Shown: positions 28,815-37,871, numbered from the stretch's first letter. The stretch is 64,000 nt of DNA from Blastocatellia bacterium (GCA_035275065.1 DATENM010000140.1:1-64000), one strand, 5' to 3'. Notes: generated from the letters alone by a model not told the origin. Numbers and translations: made by a program.

Positions 28815-29474
28815 ATGGCAGATGACGTGTTGATTCATAATGTGAAGTTTGATGAGCGCGGCTTGATCCCGGCCATCGTTCAGGATGCCGCGACGCTCGA
28901 AGTCGTGGCCCTCGCCTACCTTGATAACCTGCGGCTGGCCCGGGCGCTGCAAACCGGCGAGACGCGCTTCCTCGGCGACATGCAATCCCTCGCCAACATG
29001 AGCGATTACCGCCTGCTCGACGTGCGCGTTGACGCGGACGGCGGCTCGTTGATCGTCTTGATTGAACGGCAGACCGGTGAAGCCCGGGAGCGCGAAACGG
29101 TCAGCCTCATGAATGCATCCGTTAACGCCGGGCGGTCGTCGGAAGTCGAGCTGGTCGACGTCGCTTCGATGGAATTCGGATTGGGACTTTATAACCTTTA
29201 CGCGCTGATCGCCGAGCGCAAAGACAAGCGACCGGAAGGCTCGTACACAACCTACCTGTTTAACAGCGGCCTCGATAAAATTCTCAAAAAAGTCGCCGAA
29301 GAATCGGGCGAGGTGATTATCGCCGCCAAGAACAAAGTGCCGCGCGAGATCATCTCGGAGCTGGCCGACCTGTTTTATCACCTGCTGGTCTTGATGGTCG
29401 AGCGCGACGTGAAGCTCGGCGAGGTCGCGAGCGAGCTGACGCGCCGCGCCGCGCCCCGCGCCAAGAGAGAGTAG
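28815..29474 (+). CDS. hisIE: HisIE-like protein with degenerate cyclohydrolase half
   Basis: 219 residues. The N-terminal half aligns with phosphoribosyl-AMP cyclohydrolase (GLIPAIVQDAATLEVVALAY, ALQTGETRF). However, the metal/active-site cysteines are missing: the DCDxD position reads DADGG, and the ACHTGxxSCF region reads EARERETVSLM. The FWSR..LWxKG stretch is shortened. The C-terminal half is an intact phosphoribosyl-ATP pyrophosphatase (GSYTTYLFNSGLDKILKKVA, EESGEVIIAAK, ELADLFYHLLVL). It is likely to act in histidine synthesis as HisE only, or in another nucleotide role. It begins 6 bases after the Arg-rich gene. Confidence 0.82.
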   Translation: MADDVLIHNVKFDERGLIPAIVQDAATLEVVALAYLDNLRLARALQTGETRFLGDMQSLANMSDYRLLDVRVDADGGSLIVLIERQTGEARERETVSLMNASVNAGRSSEVELVDVASMEFGLGLYNLYALIAERKDKRPEGSYTTYLFNSGLDKILKKVAEESGEVIIAAKNKVPREIISELADLFYHLLVLMVERDVKLGEVASELTRRAAPRAKRE

Positions 29475-29513
29475 GAGGCAGGAGGCAGTTTCCCCAGCTC
29501 CTAGCCCCCTGGT

Positions 29514-29646
29514 CAGGGTCTATTCATTCTCGAATAACCATTGGGGGATGAACCGCCAAGACGCCAAGACCGCCAAGAAAAGCTCGGCGTTCTCTTGGCG
29601 TCCTTGGCGTCTTGGCGGTTCAAGTCCGGAGAATGAATAGACCCTG
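29514..29646. repeat. Nested palindrome with CGCCAAGA words
   Basis: Perfect 18-base outer arms (29514-29531 CAGGGTCTATTCATTCTC; 29629-29646 complement) enclose inner arms of repeated CGCCAAGA words (29551-29579; 29590-29620). It lies between hisIE and the PBP gene. The rest of the 262-base gap has only a TTTACAAT string near 29660. Confidence 0.8.
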
Positions 29647-29736
29647 GGTCCCTTCCCTTTACAATGGCTGCGCCGGTGCGGTAAGTTTATAAGACGGTCA
29701 CGAAGCTCCTATCTTCAACTATCTGCGAGAGTGATT

Positions 29737-32268
29737 ATGGCGATATTCAATAAATTCAACCTGCGTGGCATGGGCGGCGGCTCGGCCAATCTGCTGCAAG
29801 ACTTCTTCCGCCGCTACACCTTTCTGGCGTTGCTGACGCTGTCGGTGATCGCCGGCATCATGTTCGGCGCGACGGTCGCTTACCAGGCCAGCATGACCGA
29901 AGAGGCGCAGCAGGTGGCGGCGCTCGCCAGCTATCGCCCGAACCTGGTGACCCGCGTGCTCGCCGATGATGGCAAGACGGTCGTTGGCGAGTTTTCGCTC
30001 GAACGCCGCATCCCCATTACCTACGAGCAGATTCCCGAGAACATGAAGAACGCCATCTGGGCGATTGAAGATGATCGCTTCTTCCAGCACATCGGCGTTG
30101 ACCCGATCCGCATCGTCAGCGCCGCTCTGAAAAACGTCGTCAAGAGCCGCAAGGCCGAAGGCGCTTCGACGCTGACTCAACAACTGGCGCGCGCGCTCTT
30201 TTTGTCGCCCGAAAAAACCTACACTCGCAAGGTCAAAGAGATTCTCCTGTCGTTGCAGATCGAGCGTTACTACACCAAAGAACAGATCATGGAGATGTAC
30301 TGCAACCAGATCTTCCTGGGCGGCGGCGCTTACGGGTTCGAAGCCGGCGCGCAGTATTACTTCTCCAAGTCGCTCAAGGATTGCACCCTCGAAGAATGTG
30401 CGCTGCTGGCCGGATTGCCGAAAGCGCCGAGCTACTATTCGCCGACGCGTGACGAGAAAGCCGCGCTCGACCGCCGCAACGTCGTGCTCTACCGCATGCA
30501 CGAAGAAGGCTACATCAACGACGACGAATATAACCGCTCGCGGCAGACGCGGATCAATCTGAGCATCAACCCGCAGCAAGCCAACAACAACTCGATCTAT
30601 GGCTACTTCGTCGAAGAAGTCCGCCAGGAGATGGAAGACACCTTCGGCACCTACCAGACGCAGACCGGCGGCCTGAACATTTACACGACGATTGACCCGA
30701 AAGCGCAGCGCGAAGCCATGCGCTCGGTGCGCCGCGGGCTGAACGCTTACGAGGACCGTCACGGCAAGCGCTGGCGCGGCAAGCTGCTCAACGTGCTGGA
30801 GACCAAACAGGCGACCGACCTGACGCACTACACGCACGCCGACTGGCTGGGCGATTACGTCGCCGGCGAATACCTCTACGGGCTGGTGATGAATGTGGCG
30901 GCGGCCACTGCCGACATCCGCTTCGGCGATTACAAGGCGGTCATCACCGAAGCCAACACCAAGTGGGCCGGCGCGCCGCCTTCGCGCTTGCTGAAGCGCG
31001 GCGACCTGGCGGTCTTCCGCGTCGTCAAGGTGGACAACGATAAGAAGACGATGGAGGTGAATCTCGATCAGGTGCCGTCGGTCGACGGCGCGCTCGTCTG
31101 TATCGATTCCAAGAACGGCGACATCAAAGCGATGGTCGGCGGCTATGACTTCACGACCCGCAAGTTCAACAACTCGACGCAGGCCGAGCGGCAGACCGGC
31201 TCGACCTTCAAGCCATTCATCTACACCGCCGCCATCGAAGAAGGCTTCACGCCCGACACGGTGGTGAGCGCCGGGGCGTTCGTTGATCCGGGGACGGGGT
31301 GGTCGCCGACGAATTATGACGGCTCGGCGGGCGGCGGCATGCTGCCGCTGCGCAGCGCCTTGCAGCAATCGCTGAACGTCGTCGCCGTGCGGCTGCTGTC
31401 AATCGTCGGCGTCGAGAAGGGCGCCGAGGTAGTCAAGCGCTTCGGCCTGCCCAACCCGATGAAGCGCGTGCTGCCGTCGGCCCTCGGCGCGACGGAAGAG
31501 CCGCTGCTCGACATGACGAGCGCCTACTCGGCGTTCTCGAACATGGGCACGCGGGTCAAGCCGCACCTCATCAAGCAGGTCACAAACGCCGATGGCAACC
31601 CGGTCGAAGGCGGGCAGTTTAAGGAAGAGACGTACAAAGTCATCTCGCCCTACGTCGCCGCGCAGATGCAGGACATGATGCGCGGCGTCGTCACCGGCGG
31701 CACCGCCGGCTCGATCATGGGCAACAAGGAATTAAGCAAACGCATGATCTGCGGCAAGACCGGAACCGTGAATGACTTCACCGACGCCTGGTTCATCGGC
31801 TATACGCCATCGTACACGGCGGGCGTGTGGATCGGTTATCCCGGCTTGAAGAAATCGCTCGGCAATAAAGAAGCCGGCTCGGTGGCGGCCTTGCCCATGT
31901 GGATCAGCTTCATGGAGAAGTTCCTCGCCGACAAGCCGAACGATAAGTTCCCCAAAGCCCCTGGCCCGGATAGAGAGATCGTCGCCAAGCGCGCCCAGGC
32001 CGAGAGCGCGATTCGCAAGGCCGCGGCCGCCGAGGCCGAGAGCACCGCCAAGGGGACCGACGATACGGCCGACAAAGCCAAGAGCGCGGCGCAGGACGAG
32101 ACGCCGCCGAAAGACCCTGGCGCACGCCCCGCGCCGAAGATGGACGACGCGGGCGAAACGCCGCGCCCGCCGCGCCCGCCGCACGACGTCGAGCGTACAC
32201 CGTCATCGCGTCCGCCGACTTCACAACCCGAACCGCAAACGCCGAAGAAGCGCGGCAAGAACGGATGA
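29737..32268 (+). CDS. Class A penicillin-binding protein (PBP1A-like)
   Basis: 843-residue bifunctional peptidoglycan synthase. It has a short cytoplasmic N-terminus and a membrane helix (~28-50). The GT51 transglycosylase domain (~70-250) has catalytic Glu111 in AIEDDRFF, the GASTLTQQLAR motif and MEMYCNQIFLGGGAYGFEAG. The transpeptidase domain has Ser489 (GSTFKPF), SLN (~545) and KTGT at 674. An insert of ~100 residues separates the two. The C-terminal ~130 residues are Ala/Pro/Lys-rich and probably extracytoplasmic. ATG 29737 is chosen over GTG 29731. Confidence 0.93.
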   Translation: MAIFNKFNLRGMGGGSANLLQDFFRRYTFLALLTLSVIAGIMFGATVAYQASMTEEAQQVAALASYRPNLVTRVLADDGKTVVGEFSLERRIPITYEQIPENMKNAIWAIEDDRFFQHIGVDPIRIVSAALKNVVKSRKAEGASTLTQQLARALFLSPEKTYTRKVKEILLSLQIERYYTKEQIMEMYCNQIFLGGGAYGFEAGAQYYFSKSLKDCTLEECALLAGLPKAPSYYSPTRDEKAALDRRNVVLYRMHEEGYINDDEYNRSRQTRINLSINPQQANNNSIYGYFVEEVRQEMEDTFGTYQTQTGGLNIYTTIDPKAQREAMRSVRRGLNAYEDRHGKRWRGKLLNVLETKQATDLTHYTHADWLGDYVAGEYLYGLVMNVAAATADIRFGDYKAVITEANTKWAGAPPSRLLKRGDLAVFRVVKVDNDKKTMEVNLDQVPSVDGALVCIDSKNGDIKAMVGGYDFTTRKFNNSTQAERQTGSTFKPFIYTAAIEEGFTPDTVVSAGAFVDPGTGWSPTNYDGSAGGGMLPLRSALQQSLNVVAVRLLSIVGVEKGAEVVKRFGLPNPMKRVLPSALGATEEPLLDMTSAYSAFSNMGTRVKPHLIKQVTNADGNPVEGGQFKEETYKVISPYVAAQMQDMMRGVVTGGTAGSIMGNKELSKRMICGKTGTVNDFTDAWFIGYTPSYTAGVWIGYPGLKKSLGNKEAGSVAALPMWISFMEKFLADKPNDKFPKAPGPDREIVAKRAQAESAIRKAAAAEAESTAKGTDDTADKAKSAAQDETPPKDPGARPAPKMDDAGETPRPPRPPHDVERTPSSRPPTSQPEPQTPKKRGKNG

Positions 32269-32275
32269 TTAGCGT

Positions 32276-32398
<123 letters not shown>

Positions 32399-32406
32399 CG
32401 TTGCCT

Positions 32407-32859
32407 ATGCTACCCTTCATTCTCATTGTCTTGATCGTCATAGCGGTGTTGTGGTGGGCGAACAGGCGCAGAGGGCTATCGTTGAATGAGCGGCAATATC
32501 TGAAAAGCCGCGGCTACGAAGCCGACGCCGCGATGGATGCCGGGCCGCCGGTGGCCAGGGATACACGCCTTTCAAGTTTGATCGAATCGCTCGGCGACCT
32601 GACGCCTTATGCGCGCCAGCGCGCCGCCGAAGACCTGGCGCGATTGTGTCAGTCGGGCGCGCCCGATCCGCGCATGCTGCCGCCGCTGCTGACGGCGTTA
32701 GATGATAAAGACGCCGCGGTGCGCAGCGCGGCGGCCAATGCGTTGACTCAACTGGGCAGCACAGACGCGGTCGCGCCGCTCAAGCGCCGCCTCGAAGTCG
32801 AAGAATCCATCCACGTCCGCGCCAGCCTGCAACGCGCCATCGAACGATTGGAAACCTAG
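32407..32859 (+). CDS. Membrane-anchored HEAT-repeat protein
   Basis: 150 residues. One N-terminal membrane helix (LPFILIVLIVIAVLWWA) is followed by a charged linker and two to three HEAT-like repeats (~70-148: MLPPLLTALDDKDAAVRSAA then ALTQLGSTDAVAPLKRRL). Such repeats bind proteins. The ATG at 32407 begins the membrane helix; a TTG six bases upstream is less likely. It is 18 bases ahead of the methyltransferase gene and may be co-transcribed with it. Confidence 0.75.
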   Translation: MLPFILIVLIVIAVLWWANRRRGLSLNERQYLKSRGYEADAAMDAGPPVARDTRLSSLIESLGDLTPYARQRAAEDLARLCQSGAPDPRMLPPLLTALDDKDAAVRSAAANALTQLGSTDAVAPLKRRLEVEESIHVRASLQRAIERLET

Positions 32860-32877
32860 AGCGCACCTTTAAACCTG

Positions 32878-33585
32878 ATGCTGACGCCGCCACGAGTTTA
32901 TATCGAAGAGCTGCTTGATCTGGGCGAAGGCACCGACGCGGACGTGGCGCGCAATCTCGCAGACCTGCGCCGCATCAATCGCTTCCTCGGCGGGCGGCGC
33001 GTCGTCATCGAATCGCTCGACCGGCTCGTCACCGATGGCCGATTGCCAAGGCTTTCCCTGCTCGATGTCGGCACAGGCTCGGCGGACATTCCCGGCGCGG
33101 TCGCCGACTGGTGCCGGGCTCGCGGCATCACCTCCAGCATCACCGCGCTCGATCTGAGCGAGCGCAATCTACGCATCGCCCGCTCGCGGCTCGGCATCAA
33201 CGAAGACGTGCAACTGGTGCGCGGCGATTCGCTGGCGCTGCCCTTTGCCGATCACTCGGTTGACGTGGTCACCGCTTCGCTCTTCCTGCACCACTTCGAA
33301 GACGCCGACGTCGTGCGGCTGCTCAAAGATTTCGCGCGGGTGGCGCGCCGCGCCGTCATCGTCAATGATCTGATCCGCCATCTGGTGCCTTACTGGTTCG
33401 CGCGATTGAGCGGGCCGCTGCTGGCGACAAGCTACCTGACGCGCTACGATGGGCCGGCGTCGGTGCTGCGCGGCTTCACTGTGCAAGAGATGGCGACGCA
33501 CGCCGAGCGCGCAGGCTTCCGGCAGGTGCGCGTCCGCCGCCGCTTTCCTTATCGCCTGTCGCTGGTGGCGCGAGTCGCTGATTGA
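32878..33585 (+). CDS. Class I SAM-dependent methyltransferase
   Basis: 235 residues. SAM-binding motif I is LLDVGTGSADIPG (~61-73), with motif II TALDLSERNLRIAR and later SVDVVTASLFLHHFEDADV. This form (EELLDLGEGTDADVARNLAD start) is commonly found beside FAD-dependent geranylgeranyl-reductase-like enzymes and a type III polyketide synthase. Here the FAD gene follows after 12 bases, but the synthase gene is not adjacent. The likely role is O- or C-methylation of a lipid or polyketide; inferred. Confidence 0.82.
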   Translation: MLTPPRVYIEELLDLGEGTDADVARNLADLRRINRFLGGRRVVIESLDRLVTDGRLPRLSLLDVGTGSADIPGAVADWCRARGITSSITALDLSERNLRIARSRLGINEDVQLVRGDSLALPFADHSVDVVTASLFLHHFEDADVVRLLKDFARVARRAVIVNDLIRHLVPYWFARLSGPLLATSYLTRYDGPASVLRGFTVQEMATHAERAGFRQVRVRRRFPYRLSLVARVAD

Positions 33586-33597
33586 TTCCTTTCACTC

Positions 33598-34806
33598 ATG
33601 ACCGTACACGACATCATCATCATCGGCGGCGGGCCTGCCGGAACGAGCGCCGCGATCACGCTCGCCGGGCGCGGCGCTCGCGTTCTCGTGCTGGAAGAGA
33701 AGCGCATGCCGCGCGGCAAGCTCTGCGGCGAATTCATCACCCCCGAATCGTTCCCGACGCTTGAACGCTTAGGCGTCATGGGGTTGATGCTCGGCGCCGG
33801 CGCGCAGCGGCTGACACATCTGTCGCTCGTGGTGGCTTCGGGTAAGCGCGTCGAAACGCCGCTTTCGGCGATGTCTGCAACGGCGGACTGGGCGATGAGT
33901 CTGAGCCGCGCGCGCTTTGATCAAATCCTCTTCGAACGCGCCCGCGCCATTGGCGCCGATTGCCGCGAAGGCGTAGCGGTCAAACAGTGCATCACCGAAG
34001 GCGGCCGGGCGCGCGGCGTCGAAGCGTTGTCGCTTGCTGATGGCCAGGTGGTGCGCTTTGAGGCCCCGTTGATAATCGATGCATCGGGGCGCAACTCGCG
34101 CTTGATGGTCAACCGCGATGAGCGCCGCGCAGGGCCGCGCGGCGCGCGCCTCTATGGCTTGAAAGCACACCTCACGAACGTCCAGGGCATCAACGAACAG
34201 GTCGAGCTGTACTTTTTCCCGCAAGGTTATGGCGGGTTGTCCCTTGTCGAAGACGGGCTGGTGAATCTCTGCTTCATTGCCGACGAGCGCAGCTTTCGCG
34301 CTGCCGGCGGCGACGCCGCGAAGATCGTCGAGCAAACCATCATGCGCAATCCGCTCGCGGGCGAGCGCCTGCGCGGCGCGGAAGTCGTCGGTAAGTGGCA
34401 CAGCGTCGGCCCGCTCGTCTTCGGCCACCGGCGGCTTTCGCAAGGCGGCGTGCTGGCCATCGGCGACGCTTCAGGCATGATCGATCCATTCACCGGCACA
34501 GGCATTCAGATCGCCCTGCGCACCGGCGAGCTGGCAGCCGAGGCGGTCACCGAGGCAATGAGTGAAAGCCGGGTCACGCCATCGTTGGATTTGTTCGAGC
34601 GCGCGTTGATGCATTACACCGAAGCTTACGGGCGCGAGTTCGGCACGCGCATGAAAGTCGCGGGCTGGTTGCGCCGTGTGGCGCTATCGCCAGCGGTCGC
34701 CGGCCCCGCCGCGAGGGTGCTTGCGTGGTCGCCGGCCTTGACGCGCCGTGTATTGCGCGCCACGCGCAGCGGCGGCCTGGCGTCAGTTTCAAGTTCGCAA
34801 GCCTGA
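33598..34806 (+). CDS. FAD-dependent oxidoreductase, geranylgeranyl-reductase-like
   Basis: 402 residues. The FAD-binding start is IIIIGGGPAGTSAAITLAGR, with KLCGEFITPES near 40 and the second nucleotide motif GVLAIGDASGMIDPFTGTGI (~285). These features define the geranylgeranyl reductase/halogenase-like group. In related clusters this enzyme reduces or oxidises a polyketide or isoprenoid. It is co-directional with the methyltransferase and ends before a clear terminator. Substrate unknown. Confidence 0.85.
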   Translation: MTVHDIIIIGGGPAGTSAAITLAGRGARVLVLEEKRMPRGKLCGEFITPESFPTLERLGVMGLMLGAGAQRLTHLSLVVASGKRVETPLSAMSATADWAMSLSRARFDQILFERARAIGADCREGVAVKQCITEGGRARGVEALSLADGQVVRFEAPLIIDASGRNSRLMVNRDERRAGPRGARLYGLKAHLTNVQGINEQVELYFFPQGYGGLSLVEDGLVNLCFIADERSFRAAGGDAAKIVEQTIMRNPLAGERLRGAEVVGKWHSVGPLVFGHRRLSQGGVLAIGDASGMIDPFTGTGIQIALRTGELAAEAVTEAMSESRVTPSLDLFERALMHYTEAYGREFGTRMKVAGWLRRVALSPAVAGPAARVLAWSPALTRRVLRATRSGGLASVSSSQA

Positions 34807-34834
34807 TCGCAGACTGATGTAAAACCCATAAGCG

Positions 34835-34867
34835 AAAGCCTGCGGTAATTTATGCCGCAGGCTTTTC
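34835..34867 (+). terminator. Intrinsic terminator after FAD gene
   Basis: An 11-bp stem AAAGCCTGCGG/CCGCAGGCTTT with a 9-base loop runs into a short T-tract. It lies 29 bases after the stop. Confidence 0.75.
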
Positions 34868-34918
34868 GAATCTTTGACACAAGCGATTCGCTTGCGTGTG
34901 TGGTCATCAGATAACCAT

Positions 34919-34985
34919 CGCCACGAAGGCACTAAGAATCACGATCTCTGTTTTGTTTCTTCGTGTCCTTGTGCCTTCATGGCGC
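34919..34985. repeat. Imperfect palindrome CGCCACGAAGGCAC
   Basis: Arms CGCCACGAAGGCACTAAG (34919-34936) and CTTGTGCCTTCATGGCG (34969-34985) pair with mismatches. The words CACGAAG/GGCAC alternate in both arms, like the CGCCAAGA element at 29514. The remaining sequence up to 35016 shows nothing else. Confidence 0.6.
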
Positions 34986-35016
34986 TTCCCCCGGTTCAAC
35001 TCATTTGAAACCCGCT

Positions 35017-35298
35017 TTAGGGTATACGGTGCTGCCGGTCATAATACCGATAGTACCGCGGATGTCTGCGCGTTATGACCATGACTCTGCCGTCGCGCAT
35101 GCGCACGACTCTGCCGTTGCGCATACGAAAAACCCGGGCGTGACGATGATAACCATCGTTGTCTACGGTGGTGCGCACAACAGTGACGCGCCGGTGATGA
35201 TCGTCCCGATCACGATCCCATCTCTGGCCGGCAAAGGCAAAGGTCGAACCCGCTAACAAGGTCAGCGATATGACTCCCGCGGATAGAAGTTTTCTCAT
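35017..35298 (-). CDS. Small secreted Arg/His-rich protein
   Basis: 93 residues. Signal peptide MRKLLSAGVISLTLLAGSTFAFA is followed by a mature part very rich in Arg, His, Asp and Tyr (GQRWDRDRDDHHRRVTVVR, then RYYRYYDRQHR). GGAGG lies 8 bases before the ATG, supporting expression. No domain is recognised; metal or polyanion binding is possible. It diverges from the tandem-PDZ gene; the 281-base gap between them shows no certain promoter. Confidence 0.75.
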   Translation of the reverse strand: MRKLLSAGVISLTLLAGSTFAFAGQRWDRDRDDHHRRVTVVRTTVDNDGYHRHARVFRMRNGRVVRMRDGRVMVITRRHPRYYRYYDRQHRIP

Positions 35299-35579
35299 GA
35301 TTTACCCTCCTGTTCTTTCACTCGCCCACGTCCACTTTGCCCAACTCAATAATTCGCAAGCCCTATGCCAGGAAGGCTCCCGCGCCTCAGGGTGCCGTTG
35401 AGCCGCCGAACCACACGGGCTGTATGATCTTGGCGCGGCGGCGTGAATCATTTCGCTATCCGTCACTCAAACCCGCTCGGCGGCGCGCGTCCGCGGGCCT
35501 CAATTTTTGGAACTTTGCGGCGTCCCGCGCGTGCGCAAACCTAGCATTAAGCAAAAAGACAAATTCAGGAGGGAGTAAA

Positions 35580-36623
35580 ATGCGCAAACGCTTTTATCTC
35601 TTTGTATCGTTATTCGCGGCGCTCAGCCTTTCGGTTGCGCTGGGCAGCGTCTTCGCCGCTCAGAAAGAGAAGGCAAAGGAAAAGACTCGCGCCCCGGAGG
35701 CGCAATCCAAAGCGGAAAGCGAAACGCCGCAGGTTTACACGATGTCCGGTTTCGCCGGCAGCGGCAGCTATCTTGGCGTCTACCTCGAAGAAGTCACGGC
35801 GGAGCGCGCCAAAGAATTGCGGCTCAGCGAAGAGCGCGGCGCCATCGTCAGCCGGGTGGTCGAAGGCAGCCCGGCAGAGAAAGCCGGCTTGAAGGAGAAC
35901 GACTGCATCGTTTCGTTCAACGACCGGCGCATCGATAGCGTCGGCGAGTTGCAAAGGCTATTGAGCGAGACCCCCGCGGGCCGCAACGTCAAATTGGAAG
36001 TGGTGCGCGGCGGCAGCCGGCAAACGATCACGGCGGCGATGAGCAAGCGCGCGTCGAGCTTCGCCTACGCCTTCAATGCGCCGGAGTGGAAGGGCCAGGC
36101 GTGGGCGCAGACTGAAGAAGGCCGCAAGCAGTTGGAAGAGAACCGCAAGCAGATGGACGCGTGGCGTAAACAGTATCAAGACCAGTTGCGCCAGCATCAG
36201 GACGAGTTCAGGTACCTGCCCAACTTCGGCGACTTCAACCTTGACTACAACGTTGATAGCTCCGGCCGCTTCGTCTTCTTCAGCGGCTCGCGACTCGGCA
36301 TTGGCGCCGAATCGCTGACCAATCAACTGGCGGAATTCTTCGGCGTCAAAGACGGTCACGGCGTGCTGGTGGCGTCGGTCAAAGAAGAGAGCCCGGCGGC
36401 GCGCGGCGGCCTGAAAGCCGGCGATGTCATCATCGCGGTCAATGACCAGAAGATCGAAAGCGTCAACTCGCTGGTCACGGCGCTCGCGGGTAAAGAAGGC
36501 AATGTGACCTTGAAGATCATCCGCAACCACGCCGAGCAGACCGTCAACGTGACGCTCGAAAAGCGCGACACGCCGCCCCCTGTGCGCCGCGTCACGACCT
36601 CGCGTCCGGTGCGGTCGGTGTAA
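35580..36623 (+). CDS. Exported tandem-PDZ protein
   Basis: 347 residues, signal peptide MRKRFYLFVSLFAALSLSVA ending near FAAQ. PDZ1 spans ~62-145 (YLGVYLEEVTAERAKELRLS, IVSRVVEGSPAEKAGLKEND). A charged helical linker (~165-205, QTEEGRKQLEENRKQMDAW) precedes PDZ2 (~250-330, VLVASVKEESPAARGGLKAG). There is no trypsin-like domain, so it is HtrA-like in binding modules only. AGGAGG with 8-base spacing fixes the ATG at 35580; the longer open frame upstream has no signal. It probably binds envelope proteins or protease substrates. Confidence 0.85.
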   Translation: MRKRFYLFVSLFAALSLSVALGSVFAAQKEKAKEKTRAPEAQSKAESETPQVYTMSGFAGSGSYLGVYLEEVTAERAKELRLSEERGAIVSRVVEGSPAEKAGLKENDCIVSFNDRRIDSVGELQRLLSETPAGRNVKLEVVRGGSRQTITAAMSKRASSFAYAFNAPEWKGQAWAQTEEGRKQLEENRKQMDAWRKQYQDQLRQHQDEFRYLPNFGDFNLDYNVDSSGRFVFFSGSRLGIGAESLTNQLAEFFGVKDGHGVLVASVKEESPAARGGLKAGDVIIAVNDQKIESVNSLVTALAGKEGNVTLKIIRNHAEQTVNVTLEKRDTPPPVRRVTTSRPVRSV

Positions 36624-36640
36624 CCTCGGAATAAAGCACG

Positions 36641-36773
36641 TGACGCGGGAAGAGTGACGCGGGGACGCGGCGACGCGGCGACGCGGTGAAAGGAAAGCAA
36701 GCGGTTAGCCTCCGTCTCTTTCCCTCGCCGCGTCGCCGCGTCTGCTTTCCCCTCGCCGCGTCGCCGCGTCGCA
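36641..36773. repeat. Inverted GCGACGCG octamer arrays
   Basis: The left arm (36656-36686) has four tandem GACGCGGC-type words. The right side has two separate complementary blocks (36728-36742 and 36756-36773, CCGCGTCGCCGCGTC). It lies between the PDZ and channel genes. Confidence 0.7.
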
Positions 36774-36833
36774 TTTTCTCTACTCCCCTTTTCGCCCCTT
36801 CCTTGATAACATAAGGCGTCGGCTCGGTTCCTT

Positions 36834-37871
36834 ATGTCGCCCAAAAGAAAACTTCAACTCGCGCTCGGAGTCATCGTCGGCCTGATCGCCATGGGGACGA
36901 TGGGCTTCAAGTTATTCTTGCCGACGCAGACCTGGTTCGAGTGTTTCTACTTCACGCTGATTACGATCACCACCATCGGCTATAAAGAGCTGGATGGCAT
37001 GACCGAGCCGGCGCGTTACTTCACGGCCTTTCTCATTCTCACAGGCGTCGGCAGCATCGGCTTTGCGCTGTCGGCGGCGGCCCAGGCGCTGGTCGAATTC
37101 GAGATGGTCACGCAGTTCGGAAGGCGAAGGATGTACAAAGACATTAACAAGCTGACGCATCATTACATCGTCTGTGGCTCGGGGCGCATCGGCTCTGGGG
37201 TGATCCGCGAGATTGCCCGGCGCGGCCACGATTTCGTCATTATCGAGAACGACGAGACGATTGCCGACAAGCTGCTCGCTCAGGGCCATCTGGTGCTGAT
37301 GGGCGACGCCACGAATGATGAAGTCTTGCGCGCCGCCGGCATCGAGCGGGCGAGCGGCCTGATCTGCGCCGTCTCGTCAGACCCCGACAACCTTTATATC
37401 ACGCTCGCGGCGCGCGACCTCAACAAGACGATTCGCATCGTCGCCCGCGCCAACGAAGAGTCGGGCATCCCGCGCTTGCTCAAGGCGGGCGCGGATAAAG
37501 TGGTGTCGCCGGCCATCACCGGCTCGAACCAGATGGCGCAGGTTTTGTTGCGTCCGGCCGTCGCCGACTTCATGGAGATGGCGACCATGACCGAGCAACT
37601 TGAGCTGGAGATGGAGCAGATCGAGATTTACGACGGCTCGCCGTTCATCCGCCGCGCCTTGAAAGACACCGGCATTCGCGCGGCGCTCGACATCATCGTC
37701 ATCGCCATCCGCCGCCAGAGCGGCACGATGATCTTCAATCCCGCAGCCGACACGGTGATCGAACTGCATGACGCGCTGGTCGCCATCGGCAGCCATAACA
37801 GTTTGCTCGCGCTTGAGCGCATGGCCAATCCCGGCAGCCCCCGCGGCGCGGTCTTACAACACCGCCATTGA
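36834..37871 (+). CDS. Potassium channel with RCK (TrkA-N/TrkA-C) domains
   Basis: 345 residues. Two membrane helices (~10-30 and ~62-85) flank a pore loop TITTIGYKE (44-52). A Rossmann RCK domain (~105-225: YIVCGSGRIGSGVIREIA) and a TrkA-C domain (~255-335) follow, as in MthK/Kch-type ligand-gated K+ channels. The selectivity filter reads TIGYK, not TVGYG; Lys51 replaces the second filter glycine, which could alter conduction. Otherwise complete. Confidence 0.85.
   Translation: MSPKRKLQLALGVIVGLIAMGTMGFKLFLPTQTWFECFYFTLITITTIGYKELDGMTEPARYFTAFLILTGVGSIGFALSAAAQALVEFEMVTQFGRRRMYKDINKLTHHYIVCGSGRIGSGVIREIARRGHDFVIIENDETIADKLLAQGHLVLMGDATNDEVLRAAGIERASGLICAVSSDPDNLYITLAARDLNKTIRIVARANEESGIPRLLKAGADKVVSPAITGSNQMAQVLLRPAVADFMEMATMTEQLELEMEQIEIYDGSPFIRRALKDTGIRAALDIIVIAIRRQSGTMIFNPAADTVIELHDALVAIGSHNSLLALERMANPGSPRGAVLQHRH

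Noticed and set aside
32856..32878. Isolated TAGAGCG end as a third TIR element
   Set aside because: Only seven bases match, it overlaps a stop codon and no partner end was found.
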